Assembly: GCA_004213885.1 (NCBI GenBank)
Contig: SGYL01000009.1
Coordinates: 1 to 63,599 of the forward strand
Source: Alphaproteobacteria bacterium
GTDB lineage: Bacteria; Pseudomonadota; Alphaproteobacteria; Puniceispirillales; Marisalimonadaceae
DNA length: 63,599 bases
Direction of reading: 5' to 3'
The notes under the pieces were generated by a model. It ran no database searches. It was not told where the DNA came from and was given only the letters and a program-made list of their open reading frames with translations. How positions within the stretch are numbered: position 1 is the first letter of the stretch; every line of letters begins with the position of its first letter. The translations under genes were made by a program, and so were the position numbers. Of the stretch, positions 9,433 to 21,723 are shown in pieces.

Positions 9433-11013
9433 ATGGCTAAAGTTTTAATAAGCGATAAAATAAGTGAATCTGCTATTCAAATTTTTAAAAACAATAAAAT
9501 TGAAGTTGATTACAAACCCGGGATTTCAGAAGATGAATTAAATTCTATCATTCATGATTATGATGGATTGGCAATTAGGTCTGCTACTAAAGTAACTGAA
9601 AGTATAATTGAAAAAGCTGAAAAACTTAAAGTTATTGGAAGAGCAGGAATTGGAACTGACAATATTGATAAAAAAGCTGCTACAAAAAAGGGTATTATTG
9701 TAATGAATACACCATTTGGCAATGCTGTTACTACCGCAGAACACGCTATTGCCTTGATGATGTCATTAGTAAGGATGATACCATCTGCGAATGAATCCAC
9801 ACAGTTAGGAAAATGGGAAAAATCATCATTTAATGGTGTTGAGGTTACTAATAAAATTTTTGGTTTAATTGGTTGTGGAAATATTGGATCTATTGTAGCA
9901 AGTAGAGCCATTGGATTAAAAATGAAAGTTCTTGCTTTTGATCCATTTTTAAAAGAAGAAAAAGCTAAAGAACTAGGCGTAAAAAAAGTCGATTTAGATG
10001 AATTGTTGAGATTGTCAGATGTTATCTCATTACATACACCGCTAACTGAAGAAACAAAAAATATAATTTCAGCAGATGCAATTAATAAAATGAAAAAAGG
10101 ATCTAGGTTAATTAATTGTGCTAGAGGAGGATTAGTAGATGAGAACGCATGTCGTGCAGCTTTGGAAAACAATCATTTAGCTGGAGCTGCCTTTGATGTT
10201 TTTGTAGAAGAACCAGCTCATAATAATGTTTTATTTAAAGCTCCAAATTTTATTGCTACTCCACATCTTGGAGCTTCGACAAAAGAAGCACAAGAAAATG
10301 TTGCTCTTCAAATTGCTGAACAAATATCAAATTTTTTAAATGATGGTGCTGTTTCAAATGCATTAAATTTCCCTACTCTTACAGCTGAAGAAGCTCCTCT
10401 CTTGAAACCATATATAAGGCTTTCATATTTGTTAGGTACTTTTTTAGGTCAGGTGACATCTGAAAATATCAAGAATATTAGATTAGAAATGGAGGGCAAA
10501 GCTGCTTCTTTAAAAGATGAACCTATTATAGCTAATCTTTTGACTGGAATTTTAGAACCAAATTTTAATGCTATTAATAATGTAAATTCCAGAGAAATTG
10601 CAAATTCAAAAGGATTAGATTTTTCAACTGTTAAACATGACAGAAGATGTGATTATGAAACTTTACTAACAGCATCTATAAAACATGAAAAAGGAATTAG
10701 AACAATATCAGGAACACTAATAGGTGGTTATATGCCAAGGATAGTTAGTATTCAAAATATTCCAATTGAGTCAAGTTTCCCTTATACTGCTTTATACTTA
10801 AGAAATTACGATAAACCAGGTTTTATAGGTGATCTAGGACAACTATTAGGACAAAATAATATAAATATTGCTTCCTTTCACTTAGGAAGAAGAGAAAAAA
10901 GTGGTGAAGCAATCGCATTAGTTGAAATAGACCAAATTATTGATGAGATTGTATTAGATAAAATAAAAAATTTACCTCAAGTTGTAAGAGCTAATATAAT
11001 TAATTTTAGGTAA
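9433..11013 (+). CDS. serA: D-3-phosphoglycerate dehydrogenase
   Basis: SerA oxidises 3-phosphoglycerate to 3-phosphohydroxypyruvate with NAD+. The substrate domain is followed by the NAD-binding motif GLIGCGNIG (about 144-152), the catalytic Arg region NCARGGLVDE, and the His motif ATPHLGAS. After the catalytic core come an intervening (ASB) domain and a C-terminal ACT domain (about 455-526), which in this long type usually mediates serine feedback. At 526 aa it is full length. It is co-transcribed with serC. Confidence 0.96.
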   Translation: MAKVLISDKISESAIQIFKNNKIEVDYKPGISEDELNSIIHDYDGLAIRSATKVTESIIEKAEKLKVIGRAGIGTDNIDKKAATKKGIIVMNTPFGNAVTTAEHAIALMMSLVRMIPSANESTQLGKWEKSSFNGVEVTNKIFGLIGCGNIGSIVASRAIGLKMKVLAFDPFLKEEKAKELGVKKVDLDELLRLSDVISLHTPLTEETKNIISADAINKMKKGSRLINCARGGLVDENACRAALENNHLAGAAFDVFVEEPAHNNVLFKAPNFIATPHLGASTKEAQENVALQIAEQISNFLNDGAVSNALNFPTLTAEEAPLLKPYIRLSYLLGTFLGQVTSENIKNIRLEMEGKAASLKDEPIIANLLTGILEPNFNAINNVNSREIANSKGLDFSTVKHDRRCDYETLLTASIKHEKGIRTISGTLIGGYMPRIVSIQNIPIESSFPYTALYLRNYDKPGFIGDLGQLLGQNNINIASFHLGRREKSGEAIALVEIDQIIDEIVLDKIKNLPQVVRANIINFR

Positions 11014-11065
11014 TCAATATAAAAATATTTCATTATTTTTAAATTTATTTATATTAACAATCATT

Positions 11066-14372
<3,307 letters not shown>

Positions 14373-14414
14373 AATATTGTTATAATAAATTTTTAATAAC
14401 TTTCAATAAAAATC

Positions 14415-15425
14415 TTACTTTATAGAATTTATTAATTTTTTAATGTCATTGGGTAAATCAATATCAAAATGCATTTGTTTTTTTGAAATTGGATGTTTAA
14501 ATGTAAGAGTTTTAGAATGCAATGCCTGTCGAGAAAAACTTTTACATTTAGTTAGTATACTTTTTTGTATACTGTTTTGTGTTTTATTTTTTTTTGGAAG
14601 ACCTCCATAAATTTTATCTCCAATTAGAGAATGTCCTATTGAACTCATATGAACTCTAATTTGATGAGTTCTTCCAGTTTGTAATTTACAACTTATTAAA
14701 CTTACAAGATTTGAAAAAGTTTCCAAAAGTGTCCAATGTGTAACAGCTTTTTTTCCATTAAGGTTGATAGCCATTTTTTTTCTATTAAATTTAGATCTTC
14801 CAATTGGTTGATCTATAAGACCATTTGAATCAGGTACATTCCAAACAAGGAGTTGATAATTTCTTTCAATAGAATGATTTTTAAACATATCTGACAAACT
14901 TAAATGAGCTATTTCCGTTTTAGCAACTAACATTAAACCAGAGGTATCTTTGTCTAGTCTATGTACAATCCCAGGTCTTTTAATTCCCCCAATTCCAGAT
15001 AATTTGCCTTCACAGTGATATAATATTGCATTTACAAGTGTTCCTGAATTATGGCCAGGGGATGGATGAACAACAAAATTTGGTTCTTTATTGACAACTA
15101 AAAGATGTTCATCCTCAAAAACAATGTCAATTGGAATGTTTTCAGCTTTTAAATCATAATCTTTAATTTTTGGCAAATTTATAACAATTATATTATTAGG
15201 ATCAATTTTGTATGAAGGATTTTTATTTATCATACCATCAATTGATATATTTCCTGATAATATTAAATCTTTAATTTTAGTTCTTGAAAAAAGAGTTTTA
15301 GCTTTAATATCGTCCTGATATGATGAATTTAATAAAGAAAAAGCTTCAATAATCCATTTGTCAATTCTTCCATTTTGTATAGGATAGTCACTAACTTTTA
15401 ACTTAATTATATTAGAATGAAACAT
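14415..15425 (-). CDS. rluD: 23S rRNA pseudouridine synthase, RluD type
   Basis: This 336-aa enzyme has an N-terminal S4 RNA-binding domain (about 15-85) and a catalytic RluA-family domain. The motif PGIVHRLDKDTSG contains the catalytic aspartate, probably Asp158. LQTGRTHQIRVH is also present. It most resembles RluD, which modifies helix 69 of 23S rRNA, though other RluA-family targets cannot be excluded. Its ATG shares 2 bp with the start codon of the divergent gene at 15424, so there is no conventional intergenic promoter region between the two. Confidence 0.9.
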   Translation of the reverse strand: MFHSNIIKLKVSDYPIQNGRIDKWIIEAFSLLNSSYQDDIKAKTLFSRTKIKDLILSGNISIDGMINKNPSYKIDPNNIIVINLPKIKDYDLKAENIPIDIVFEDEHLLVVNKEPNFVVHPSPGHNSGTLVNAILYHCEGKLSGIGGIKRPGIVHRLDKDTSGLMLVAKTEIAHLSLSDMFKNHSIERNYQLLVWNVPDSNGLIDQPIGRSKFNRKKMAINLNGKKAVTHWTLLETFSNLVSLISCKLQTGRTHQIRVHMSSIGHSLIGDKIYGGLPKKNKTQNSIQKSILTKCKSFSRQALHSKTLTFKHPISKKQMHFDIDLPNDIKKLINSIK

Positions 15426-15792
15426 GTCAGATAATAAAATAACAGACTACACAAGTGTAAGTAAATCAAATCATAAACTTTTAAAAATTATTACAATAAT
15501 TTTATCAATTTTAATTGTTATTTGTATAATTTTTTTAATTATTGGATTTATTAACAAAATTGGAAAATTGGAAAAAAAAGAAAAAATTTATAATAAAGAA
15601 ATAAAAAAACAATATTCTTTATTTTATCCAAAAGAAAGCCAAATTATTTCAGTTAATCATATTGAAAACAATCAATTATTATTGAGATATCAATTGGATG
15701 GAGAAAATAAATTAATATTAATTGATCTTATAAATGAAAAAATTTTAACAAACATTAATTTTAAAAAATCAAAAGAGTGGAAGATTGAATAG
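15424..15792 (+). CDS. Small single-span membrane protein
   Basis: This 122-aa protein has a short polar N-terminus, one transmembrane helix (about 20-43), and a C-terminal domain of roughly 75 residues with a beta-rich look (YPKESQIISVNHIENNQ and LLRYQLDGENKLILID). It does not match a family I can name securely. Small membrane proteins (DUF6476 type) sit beside rluD in some alphaproteobacteria, and this could be a diverged one; that link is from memory. It overlaps the threonine aldolase start by 8 bp, which argues for co-expression with that gene. Confidence 0.7.
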   Translation: MSDNKITDYTSVSKSNHKLLKIITIILSILIVICIIFLIIGFINKIGKLEKKEKIYNKEIKKQYSLFYPKESQIISVNHIENNQLLLRYQLDGENKLILIDLINEKILTNINFKKSKEWKIE

Positions 15793-16843
15793 TACAGATA
15801 GATATCCACTTCTTTGTGGTACTGATACTGCGGGCGGAGTCTCTAATAAAATTTTAAAAAAAATTGTACAAGCAGGAAAAAAGAAAAATAAACCTTATGG
15901 GGATGATGATTTTACAGAATTAGCTAAAATTGAATTTAAAAAAATTTTTAAGAATAAAAATTTAGAGTTTATTCCTATGATATCAGGTACTGCTAGTAAT
16001 GCTTTTGCTTTGTCATTAATGACAAAAAAAAATGATTATGTCATTTGTCATAAGGAAGCCCATATTTTTACGAGCGAATGTGGTGCGCCAGAATTTTTTA
16101 ACTCTGGAATTAAATTAATAACTATCTCTTCAAATGATGGAAAATTAGATCCTACTTTAATTAATGATTGCTTAGTAGATAATATTGATAAAAATATTGT
16201 TGGGATTTCAGTATCACAACTATCTGAAAATGGAACGAATTATAGTATAGAAAGTTTGAAAGAAATTGGAGATATTTGCAAAAAAAATAATTTATTTTTT
16301 CATATGGATGGCGCAAGATTTTCAAATGCTGTGTGTAATCTTAAAGTAAAACCCTTTGAAATGACATGGAAAATCGGATTAGATTGTCTTAGTATTGGCG
16401 CAACTAAAAATGGTGCATTTGCAGCCGAAGCTATTATTTTTTTTACTAAAAAAAAAATATGCAATTATAAATTTTTTCAAAAAAGAAGTGGTCATGTTAT
16501 AGCTAAAACAAAGTTTATTTCATCTCAATTCATAGCATGGTTTCAAGATGATCTTTGGTTAAAGCTTGCTAAAAAATCAAATAATATAGCCAAATCATTT
16601 AAAAATTATTTAGTTCAAAATAAGAATTTTGAAATTTTGTTCCCTATTGATGGAAATGAAGTTTTTGTTAGAGTGCATGAATTATATTATCAAGAGATTA
16701 TGAATAAAAATGTATTCCCTAAATTATGGAGTACTTCAAAAAATAAGTTTGTAATTTTAAGATTTGTTTTTAGCTTTGACTTTACAAAAAAAGATTTAAA
16801 AAATTTAATATCAAGAATTAATAAAATTAAAATAGATAGTTAA
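15785..16843 (+). CDS. Low-specificity L-threonine aldolase family protein
   Basis: This is a PLP fold-type I enzyme of 352 aa that likely cleaves threonine or allo-threonine to glycine and acetaldehyde. The family motifs HKEAHIFTSECGAPEF, HMDGARFSNA (about 173-182) and SIGATKNGAFAAEA are present, with the PLP lysine at Lys208. The start is TTG, overlapping the stop region of the upstream membrane gene; no ATG is available before the conserved N-terminal region. The 3' end overlaps the convergent gene at 16827 by 17 bp. Together with serC-serA it suggests serine/glycine flux, but the physiological role is inferred. Confidence 0.88.
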   Translation: MNSTDRYPLLCGTDTAGGVSNKILKKIVQAGKKKNKPYGDDDFTELAKIEFKKIFKNKNLEFIPMISGTASNAFALSLMTKKNDYVICHKEAHIFTSECGAPEFFNSGIKLITISSNDGKLDPTLINDCLVDNIDKNIVGISVSQLSENGTNYSIESLKEIGDICKKNNLFFHMDGARFSNAVCNLKVKPFEMTWKIGLDCLSIGATKNGAFAAEAIIFFTKKKICNYKFFQKRSGHVIAKTKFISSQFIAWFQDDLWLKLAKKSNNIAKSFKNYLVQNKNFEILFPIDGNEVFVRVHELYYQEIMNKNVFPKLWSTSKNKFVILRFVFSFDFTKKDLKNLISRINKIKIDS

Positions 16844-17174
16844 AATTTAGATAGAAAATTAGATTTTTTTCTAAGAAAAAAACATAAATTCCTATATTTT
16901 CAAGGCCAGAAAAAGCTGGTACGATATAAAACCTTATAATGAATATTAACCATACCAAATATAATGAAATTAATGGATATGGTAAAAAACTTGGAATTAT
17001 TCTGTTAACTTTATTATAAATGCTATTTGTTATAGAAAAAAAATTAGATACAAATTTTACACTTGTTTCATTTGAAAAAAACAAATGTAAAAAAAACTTA
17101 ATAATGAAAATCCAAAATAAGAGGCCAAAAAATATATCAAAAATAATAATAAATAATGGGTAGTAATTGAACAT
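16827..17174 (-). CDS. Small multi-span membrane protein, YggT-like layout
   Basis: This 115-aa protein has hydrophobic segments at about 5-32 and 62-85 and a third weaker one near 95-110. Between the first two lies SITNSIYNKVNRIIPSFLP, which resembles the loop of YggT-family proteins (a T..i..pirRiiP pattern between two helices). That resemblance is by eye only. It sits 5 bases downstream of mlaC and so may be the last gene of the mlaA-mlaC transcript. No function is assigned. Confidence 0.6.
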   Translation of the reverse strand: MFNYYPLFIIIFDIFFGLLFWIFIIKFFLHLFFSNETSVKFVSNFFSITNSIYNKVNRIIPSFLPYPLISLYLVWLIFIIRFYIVPAFSGLENIGIYVFFLEKNLIFYLNFNYLF

Positions 17175-17179
17175 ATAAT

Positions 17180-17770
17180 TTAATTTGAGAAGTATATTTC
17201 TATAAATTGAGAAAAATTATTTTTATTTTTTTTTAACAATGGTCTCATTTCTAACTTTTGAGTTTTAATTAATGAGATTTTTTCAATTTCAACATCAAGT
17301 ATTTTATTTTCTTTTGAAGAAAGTTTCCAAGTTATATCAAGTTTTTTTATTTTTTTGGTATCTATAGAACCAGTGACATAAACTAGTTTTTGACCTCTTA
17401 ACTTTATAGATTTTTCTTGAAATTTAATTTCTTTAAAATCTTCGAGATGTAAATCAATAAATTGTATAAATTTGTTAAAAAGTTTTCTTTTGAATATAAT
17501 TTTTTCACTATCATCAACTGTTTTCCACTGTTTACCAACAGTTACTTTGGACATAAATTCTAAATCTACCATATCTAAAAGTTGATCAGACCTTTTTATT
17601 TTAATTAAACTATCTTTTTCAGAAGCAAATTCTTTTATCGTGTTAAGAAAATTAGATACTTGTTGGCTTGCGTTTATTTTATTATCTGCGTTAGCAGAAT
17701 TTAAAAAAAAGACACCTAAGATAATTATTAATTTGCTAATCCAATAATTTTTCAAATTCATCTTGTTCAT
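17180..17770 (-). CDS. mlaC: MlaC-type periplasmic phospholipid-binding protein
   Basis: This protein of about 195 aa has a signal peptide (hydrophobic run up to NSANA, about residues 13-28) and a Ttg2/MlaC-type domain. The pattern FLNTIKEFAS, SMVTVGKQW-like MSKVTVGKQWKTV and the helix FKRKLFNKFIQFID match the family. MlaC ferries phospholipids between the MlaA outer-membrane complex and the inner-membrane MlaFEDB transporter. It overlaps the mlaA end by 35 bp; a second in-frame ATG at 17761 is an equally possible start. The MlaFEDB genes are not in this window. Confidence 0.8.
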   Translation of the reverse strand: MNKMNLKNYWISKLIIILGVFFLNSANADNKINASQQVSNFLNTIKEFASEKDSLIKIKRSDQLLDMVDLEFMSKVTVGKQWKTVDDSEKIIFKRKLFNKFIQFIDLHLEDFKEIKFQEKSIKLRGQKLVYVTGSIDTKKIKKLDITWKLSSKENKILDVEIEKISLIKTQKLEMRPLLKKNKNNFSQFIEIYFSN

Positions 17771-18473
17771 CTTGTTTTTGTTGTTCCAATAATTTAGTTG
17801 AAGAAATAGAGTTAAATCTGTTTTCAGTATATAATATTTTTGCTTTTAAGTAGGGATCCTGTGCATTATAAATATCTTCTATTACATTAGAATATGCATT
17901 CCTATTACTTAATATACTCATAGGAAGAGTTGTTGAATTATATGAATGATTTTTGGGTCCATTTGATACAGATTGGTCTATAATATTTCCAGAAAAGTGC
18001 CTTAGTGATCTTGGGCCTAGAATTGGTAAAACAATATATGGACCAGAAGAAACACTATAATTTGCTAGAGAGCTTCCAAAATCACGAGTTTTATATTTTG
18101 TTTCTGGGTCTAAATCGTAAAATCCTAAAGTAAGTGAATTTAAAAGAAATTTTATACTCGAAGTCGAAAAGTTTTCTGCTTCAAGTTGTATTGCACTATT
18201 TACTATGGTTACAGGTGTTGATGCCCATTTAGCATGATTTGAAACACCTTTTTTGACATTTTCAGGTAATTTTTCATATTCAGTGTTTATTGGTTTGAAA
18301 ACGTATTTATCAAGTCCTTGGTTAAATTTAAATACAGATCTATTCATACTCTCTAGAGGATCATGAATTTCTTTATTTGCTGAGTTTTGAGCGCATGATG
18401 ACAGAAATATAAGCATTAATTGGGCTAAAAATAATTTAAAAATATTTTTATTATTTAATATTCTGTTGAACAT
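17736..18473 (-). CDS. mlaA: MlaA/VacJ outer-membrane lipoprotein
   Basis: This is a lipoprotein of 245 aa with lipobox LSSC and lipidated cysteine Cys27. The conserved MlaA motifs are all recognisable: DPLESMNRSVFKFNQGLD, the helix around FLLNSLTLGFYDL, and the YIVLPILGPRSLR segment. MlaA removes mislocalised phospholipid from the outer leaflet of the outer membrane. The gene is divergent from uvrD (45-bp gap) and followed by mlaC in overlap. Confidence 0.92.
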   Translation of the reverse strand: MFNRILNNKNIFKLFLAQLMLIFLSSCAQNSANKEIHDPLESMNRSVFKFNQGLDKYVFKPINTEYEKLPENVKKGVSNHAKWASTPVTIVNSAIQLEAENFSTSSIKFLLNSLTLGFYDLDPETKYKTRDFGSSLANYSVSSGPYIVLPILGPRSLRHFSGNIIDQSVSNGPKNHSYNSTTLPMSILSNRNAYSNVIEDIYNAQDPYLKAKILYTENRFNSISSTKLLEQQKQDEQDEFEKLLD

Positions 18474-18518
18474 GTTATTTATAATTCCAATTTAACATAC
18501 ATTATATAATATAAAAAT

Positions 18519-20795
18519 ATGTCAGATAAAGATATAACTAGGTTAACAGATTCGGTATTTACTGGAAAGCAAATTCAAAACAACTCTAACAACAATTTAT
18601 ATTTTAAAGAATTAAATCAAAATCAAAAAAAAGCAGTAGAAACATTGGATGGTCCTCTTTTGGTTTTGTCCGGTGCTGGGACAGGGAAAACAAGAGTTCT
18701 TACTGCAAGAATTGCTAATTTATTGTTTTCATCAAAAGCTAAACCATGGAATATACTTGCTGTTACATTTACCAATAAAGCTGCAAAAGAAATGAGAGAA
18801 CGTTTAGAAAATTTAATAGGTCCAAGTGTGAATAATATTTGGTTAGGTACTTTTCATTCGACAGCTGCACGTATTTTAAGAGAAAACGCTGAGTTAGTTT
18901 CGCTCAAGAGTAATTTCACGATTATCAATACAGATGATCAAAAAAGATTATTAAAAGAACTTATTATTTTTGAAAAACTCGATGAAAAAAAAATAACTCC
19001 ACAATTTGTACTTCACCTAATAAATACTTGGAAAGATATGGGGCTAACTGTTAATGATATATTAAATTCAGAAAAACAATATTTAATTGATGGCAAAGCT
19101 GGTGAATTATTTAAAAACTATCAACAGCGTCTGTTAGATATGAATTATGTAGATTTTGCAGATTTACTTTTACATAATTTAAATATATTTAACTCACATC
19201 AAGATGTTCTCGATAAATTAAAGATTAAAATTAAATATTTCTTAATTGATGAGTACCAAGATACAAATACAGCTCAATATTTATGGTTGAAAATGTTAGT
19301 TAAGCCAGAAAATAATATTTGTTGTGTTGGAGATGATGATCAATCTATATATGGTTGGAGGGGAGCGGACGTAAGAAATATACTCAACTTTGAAAAAGAT
19401 TTTAATGACGCAAAAATCTTAAGACTTGAAGAAAATTATAGATCCTCAAAATATATATTAAGTGCTGCTAATACCTTAATTGCTAATAATAAATATAGAC
19501 TTGGTAAATCATTAAAAACTTCAATAGAAACTGGTGAAAAAATAAATATTGTACAAGCTTGGGATGGTTTAGATGAGGCAAGAAAAATTTCTACAAAAAT
19601 TGAAACATTAATCAAACAAGGGGTAAATTTTGATGAAATTGCAGTTTTAGTAAGAGCTGGTTATCAAACCAGGCTTTTTGAGGAAAGATTTGTTCATATT
19701 GGATTACCATATAAAGTTGTAGGTGTTAAATTCTATGAAAGGCTTGAAATTAGAGATGCACTTGCTTACTTCAGGCTGTTAATACAAAAATCAGATGATT
19801 TAGCTTTTGAGAGAATAATTAATAGCCCTAAGAGAGGTATTGGGCCTCAAACTATAAATTTTATAAAGAACTATTCAAGAGATAAAAGTAAAAGTCTATT
19901 TAATTCCATCAAAGATTTAGTGCAAACAGATGAGTTTAGACCTGGAGTTAAATTAACATTAAAAAACTTTATTAAAAATTATGACATTTGGGAAGATGAT
20001 TTAACTAAAATTTCACATGTGGATTTAGCTATGAAAATATTAGAAGAATCTAGTTATATACAAAGTCTTAAAGTTGAAAAGTCTTTAGAATCAGAAGGTA
20101 GACTTGAGAATTTAAAAGAACTTGTCAATGCTATGTCAGCATTTGACAACATGATAGGCTTTTTAGAACATATTGCGCTAGTTAATGATAGTGATGCTGA
20201 ACACAAAGATGGTCAAATTTCTTTAATGACATTACACGCAGCAAAAGGTTTAGAATTTTCAGCTGTTTTTTTACCTTGCTGGGAAGAAGGAAGTTTCCCC
20301 AGTCAACGGTCAATTGATGAAAAAGGTAAAGAAGGATTAGAGGAGGAGAGAAGATTAGCTTATGTTGGAATAACTAGAGCAAAAAAACATTTATGTATAA
20401 GTTGTGCATCTAGCAGACAAATTTATGGGAATTGGCAAAACGTCATTCCATCTAGGTTTATAGAAGAATTGCCTGAAAAAGAAATTATTGGAGCTGACTT
20501 TAATGTTATTAACAATACATCACCTCACTTTGAGGACTATGAATTTAATCAAGATTATAATAACAATGAAAAATTTCGTAATATTATAAATTCAGGCAGT
20601 TCTTATAATCAAATTAATGATCAGTATAGACTTGATGAAGATTATAGCTCTAATTTTAAAATAGGAGAAAAAGTTTTTCATATTAAGTTTGGTACGGGAT
20701 CAATTATAGATATTGATGAAGATAAATTTGAAGTAAATTTTGATAAGGCTGGAATTAAAAAAGTCATTGGATCTTATTTAAAAAATAAATTTTAA
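18519..20795 (+). CDS. uvrD: UvrD/PcrA-type DNA helicase
   Basis: This is a superfamily 1A 3'-5' helicase of 758 aa acting in nucleotide excision and mismatch repair. The Q-motif region LNQNQKKAV, Walker A GAGTGKT (52-58), motif Ia TFTNKAAKEMRER, Walker B DEYQD, motif III GDDDQSIYGWRGA, motif V LMTLHAAKGLEF and motif VI EERRLAYVGITRAKK are all intact. The C-terminus ends in a Tudor-like segment (FKIGEKVFHIKFGTGSI) typical of UvrD/PcrA. It has 4 bases to the prmA start, suggesting an operon uvrD-prmA-pepP. Confidence 0.95.
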   Translation: MSDKDITRLTDSVFTGKQIQNNSNNNLYFKELNQNQKKAVETLDGPLLVLSGAGTGKTRVLTARIANLLFSSKAKPWNILAVTFTNKAAKEMRERLENLIGPSVNNIWLGTFHSTAARILRENAELVSLKSNFTIINTDDQKRLLKELIIFEKLDEKKITPQFVLHLINTWKDMGLTVNDILNSEKQYLIDGKAGELFKNYQQRLLDMNYVDFADLLLHNLNIFNSHQDVLDKLKIKIKYFLIDEYQDTNTAQYLWLKMLVKPENNICCVGDDDQSIYGWRGADVRNILNFEKDFNDAKILRLEENYRSSKYILSAANTLIANNKYRLGKSLKTSIETGEKINIVQAWDGLDEARKISTKIETLIKQGVNFDEIAVLVRAGYQTRLFEERFVHIGLPYKVVGVKFYERLEIRDALAYFRLLIQKSDDLAFERIINSPKRGIGPQTINFIKNYSRDKSKSLFNSIKDLVQTDEFRPGVKLTLKNFIKNYDIWEDDLTKISHVDLAMKILEESSYIQSLKVEKSLESEGRLENLKELVNAMSAFDNMIGFLEHIALVNDSDAEHKDGQISLMTLHAAKGLEFSAVFLPCWEEGSFPSQRSIDEKGKEGLEEERRLAYVGITRAKKHLCISCASSRQIYGNWQNVIPSRFIEELPEKEIIGADFNVINNTSPHFEDYEFNQDYNNNEKFRNIINSGSSYNQINDQYRLDEDYSSNFKIGEKVFHIKFGTGSIIDIDEDKFEVNFDKAGIKKVIGSYLKNKF

Positions 20796-20799
20796 ATTT

Positions 20800-21723
20800 A
20801 TGAAGGATAAAATAATTTATTTTACTCAAATTGTATTTTACCTAGAAGATAGTATTAAAGAAATTTTTATTGATTATATTGAAGAGGATAGTGAATTTTT
20901 AAGCATAGATTTTAGTAAAGTAGAGGAAAATCATTGGTTCTGTAAATTGATTTTAAAATCAAGAAACATAAAACAGAAATTTTTAAAAAAAATTAATGAT
21001 TTTCGAAAAAATTTTAAATTATTAAGCTTAAAATCTTGTACTGATTATAACATAAGTATAAATGAAATCTATTTTGAAGAATTTGAAAATAAAGATTGGT
21101 TAGAAGAAAATGTTCAAACACTCAGACCAATTAATATTAAAAATTTTATTATTTATGATAATGATAACTTTAAATTATTTAATCCAACAAAAAAATTATT
21201 AAAAATCAATGCCTCTTATGCATTTGGAACAGGTTATCATTCCACCACTAGATATTGCATTGAAAATATGTACGAGTGTTCTAAGTCGAAAAAATTTCAA
21301 AATATTTTAGATTACGGTTCTGGAAGTGGGATTTTAGGTGTTGCTGCAAAAAAGCTTATGCCATATTCAAAAATTACCTTGATTGACATTGATAATTTAG
21401 CTGTAAAAATGTCAAAGTTTAATTTAAAAAAAAATAATATAATCTCAAATAATAATGTTTTAGAAGTTTCGCCAAAAAAGAGAAAGCACATAAAGAAAAA
21501 TTTTTATAATTTGATATTTGCAAATATTCTATTACCTCAATTAAAATCTTTGATAAAAGAATTTACATACATTTTAGATCATAATGGATTTTTAATTGTT
21601 TCAGGAATATTAATTTACCAAAAAAATCAATTAATTAATTTATATAGAAAATTTAAAATTTATCCTGTTAAGATATCAGAAGAGGAAAAATGGATTACTA
21701 TAACTTTTAAGAAAAAAAAATGA
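20800..21723 (+). CDS. prmA: Ribosomal protein L11 methyltransferase
   Basis: PrmA trimethylates ribosomal protein L11 using S-adenosylmethionine. The motif ASYAFGTGYHSTT (about 138-150) and the SAM-binding glycine-rich loop DYGSGSGILG (171-180) identify it. The later FANILLPQL corresponds to the NIL(A)PL substrate motif. The 307-aa protein has a diverged N-terminal L11-recognition domain. No clear Shine-Dalgarno precedes the ATG. The stop overlaps the next gene by 4 bp. Confidence 0.9.
   Translation: MKDKIIYFTQIVFYLEDSIKEIFIDYIEEDSEFLSIDFSKVEENHWFCKLILKSRNIKQKFLKKINDFRKNFKLLSLKSCTDYNISINEIYFEEFENKDWLEENVQTLRPINIKNFIIYDNDNFKLFNPTKKLLKINASYAFGTGYHSTTRYCIENMYECSKSKKFQNILDYGSGSGILGVAAKKLMPYSKITLIDIDNLAVKMSKFNLKKNNIISNNNVLEVSPKKRKHIKKNFYNLIFANILLPQLKSLIKEFTYILDHNGFLIVSGILIYQKNQLINLYRKFKIYPVKISEEEKWITITFKKKK

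Noticed and set aside
9558-10172. 204-codon minus-strand open frame opposite serA
   Set aside because: serA is unmistakable on the other strand; the reverse frame is serine- and phenylalanine-rich noise from AT-rich coding DNA.
11014-11065. AATATAAA/TTTATATT pairing between serA and hisZ as a terminator
   Set aside because: The stem is all A-T with a loop of more than 20 nt and no clean U tract; such pairings occur by chance throughout this DNA.
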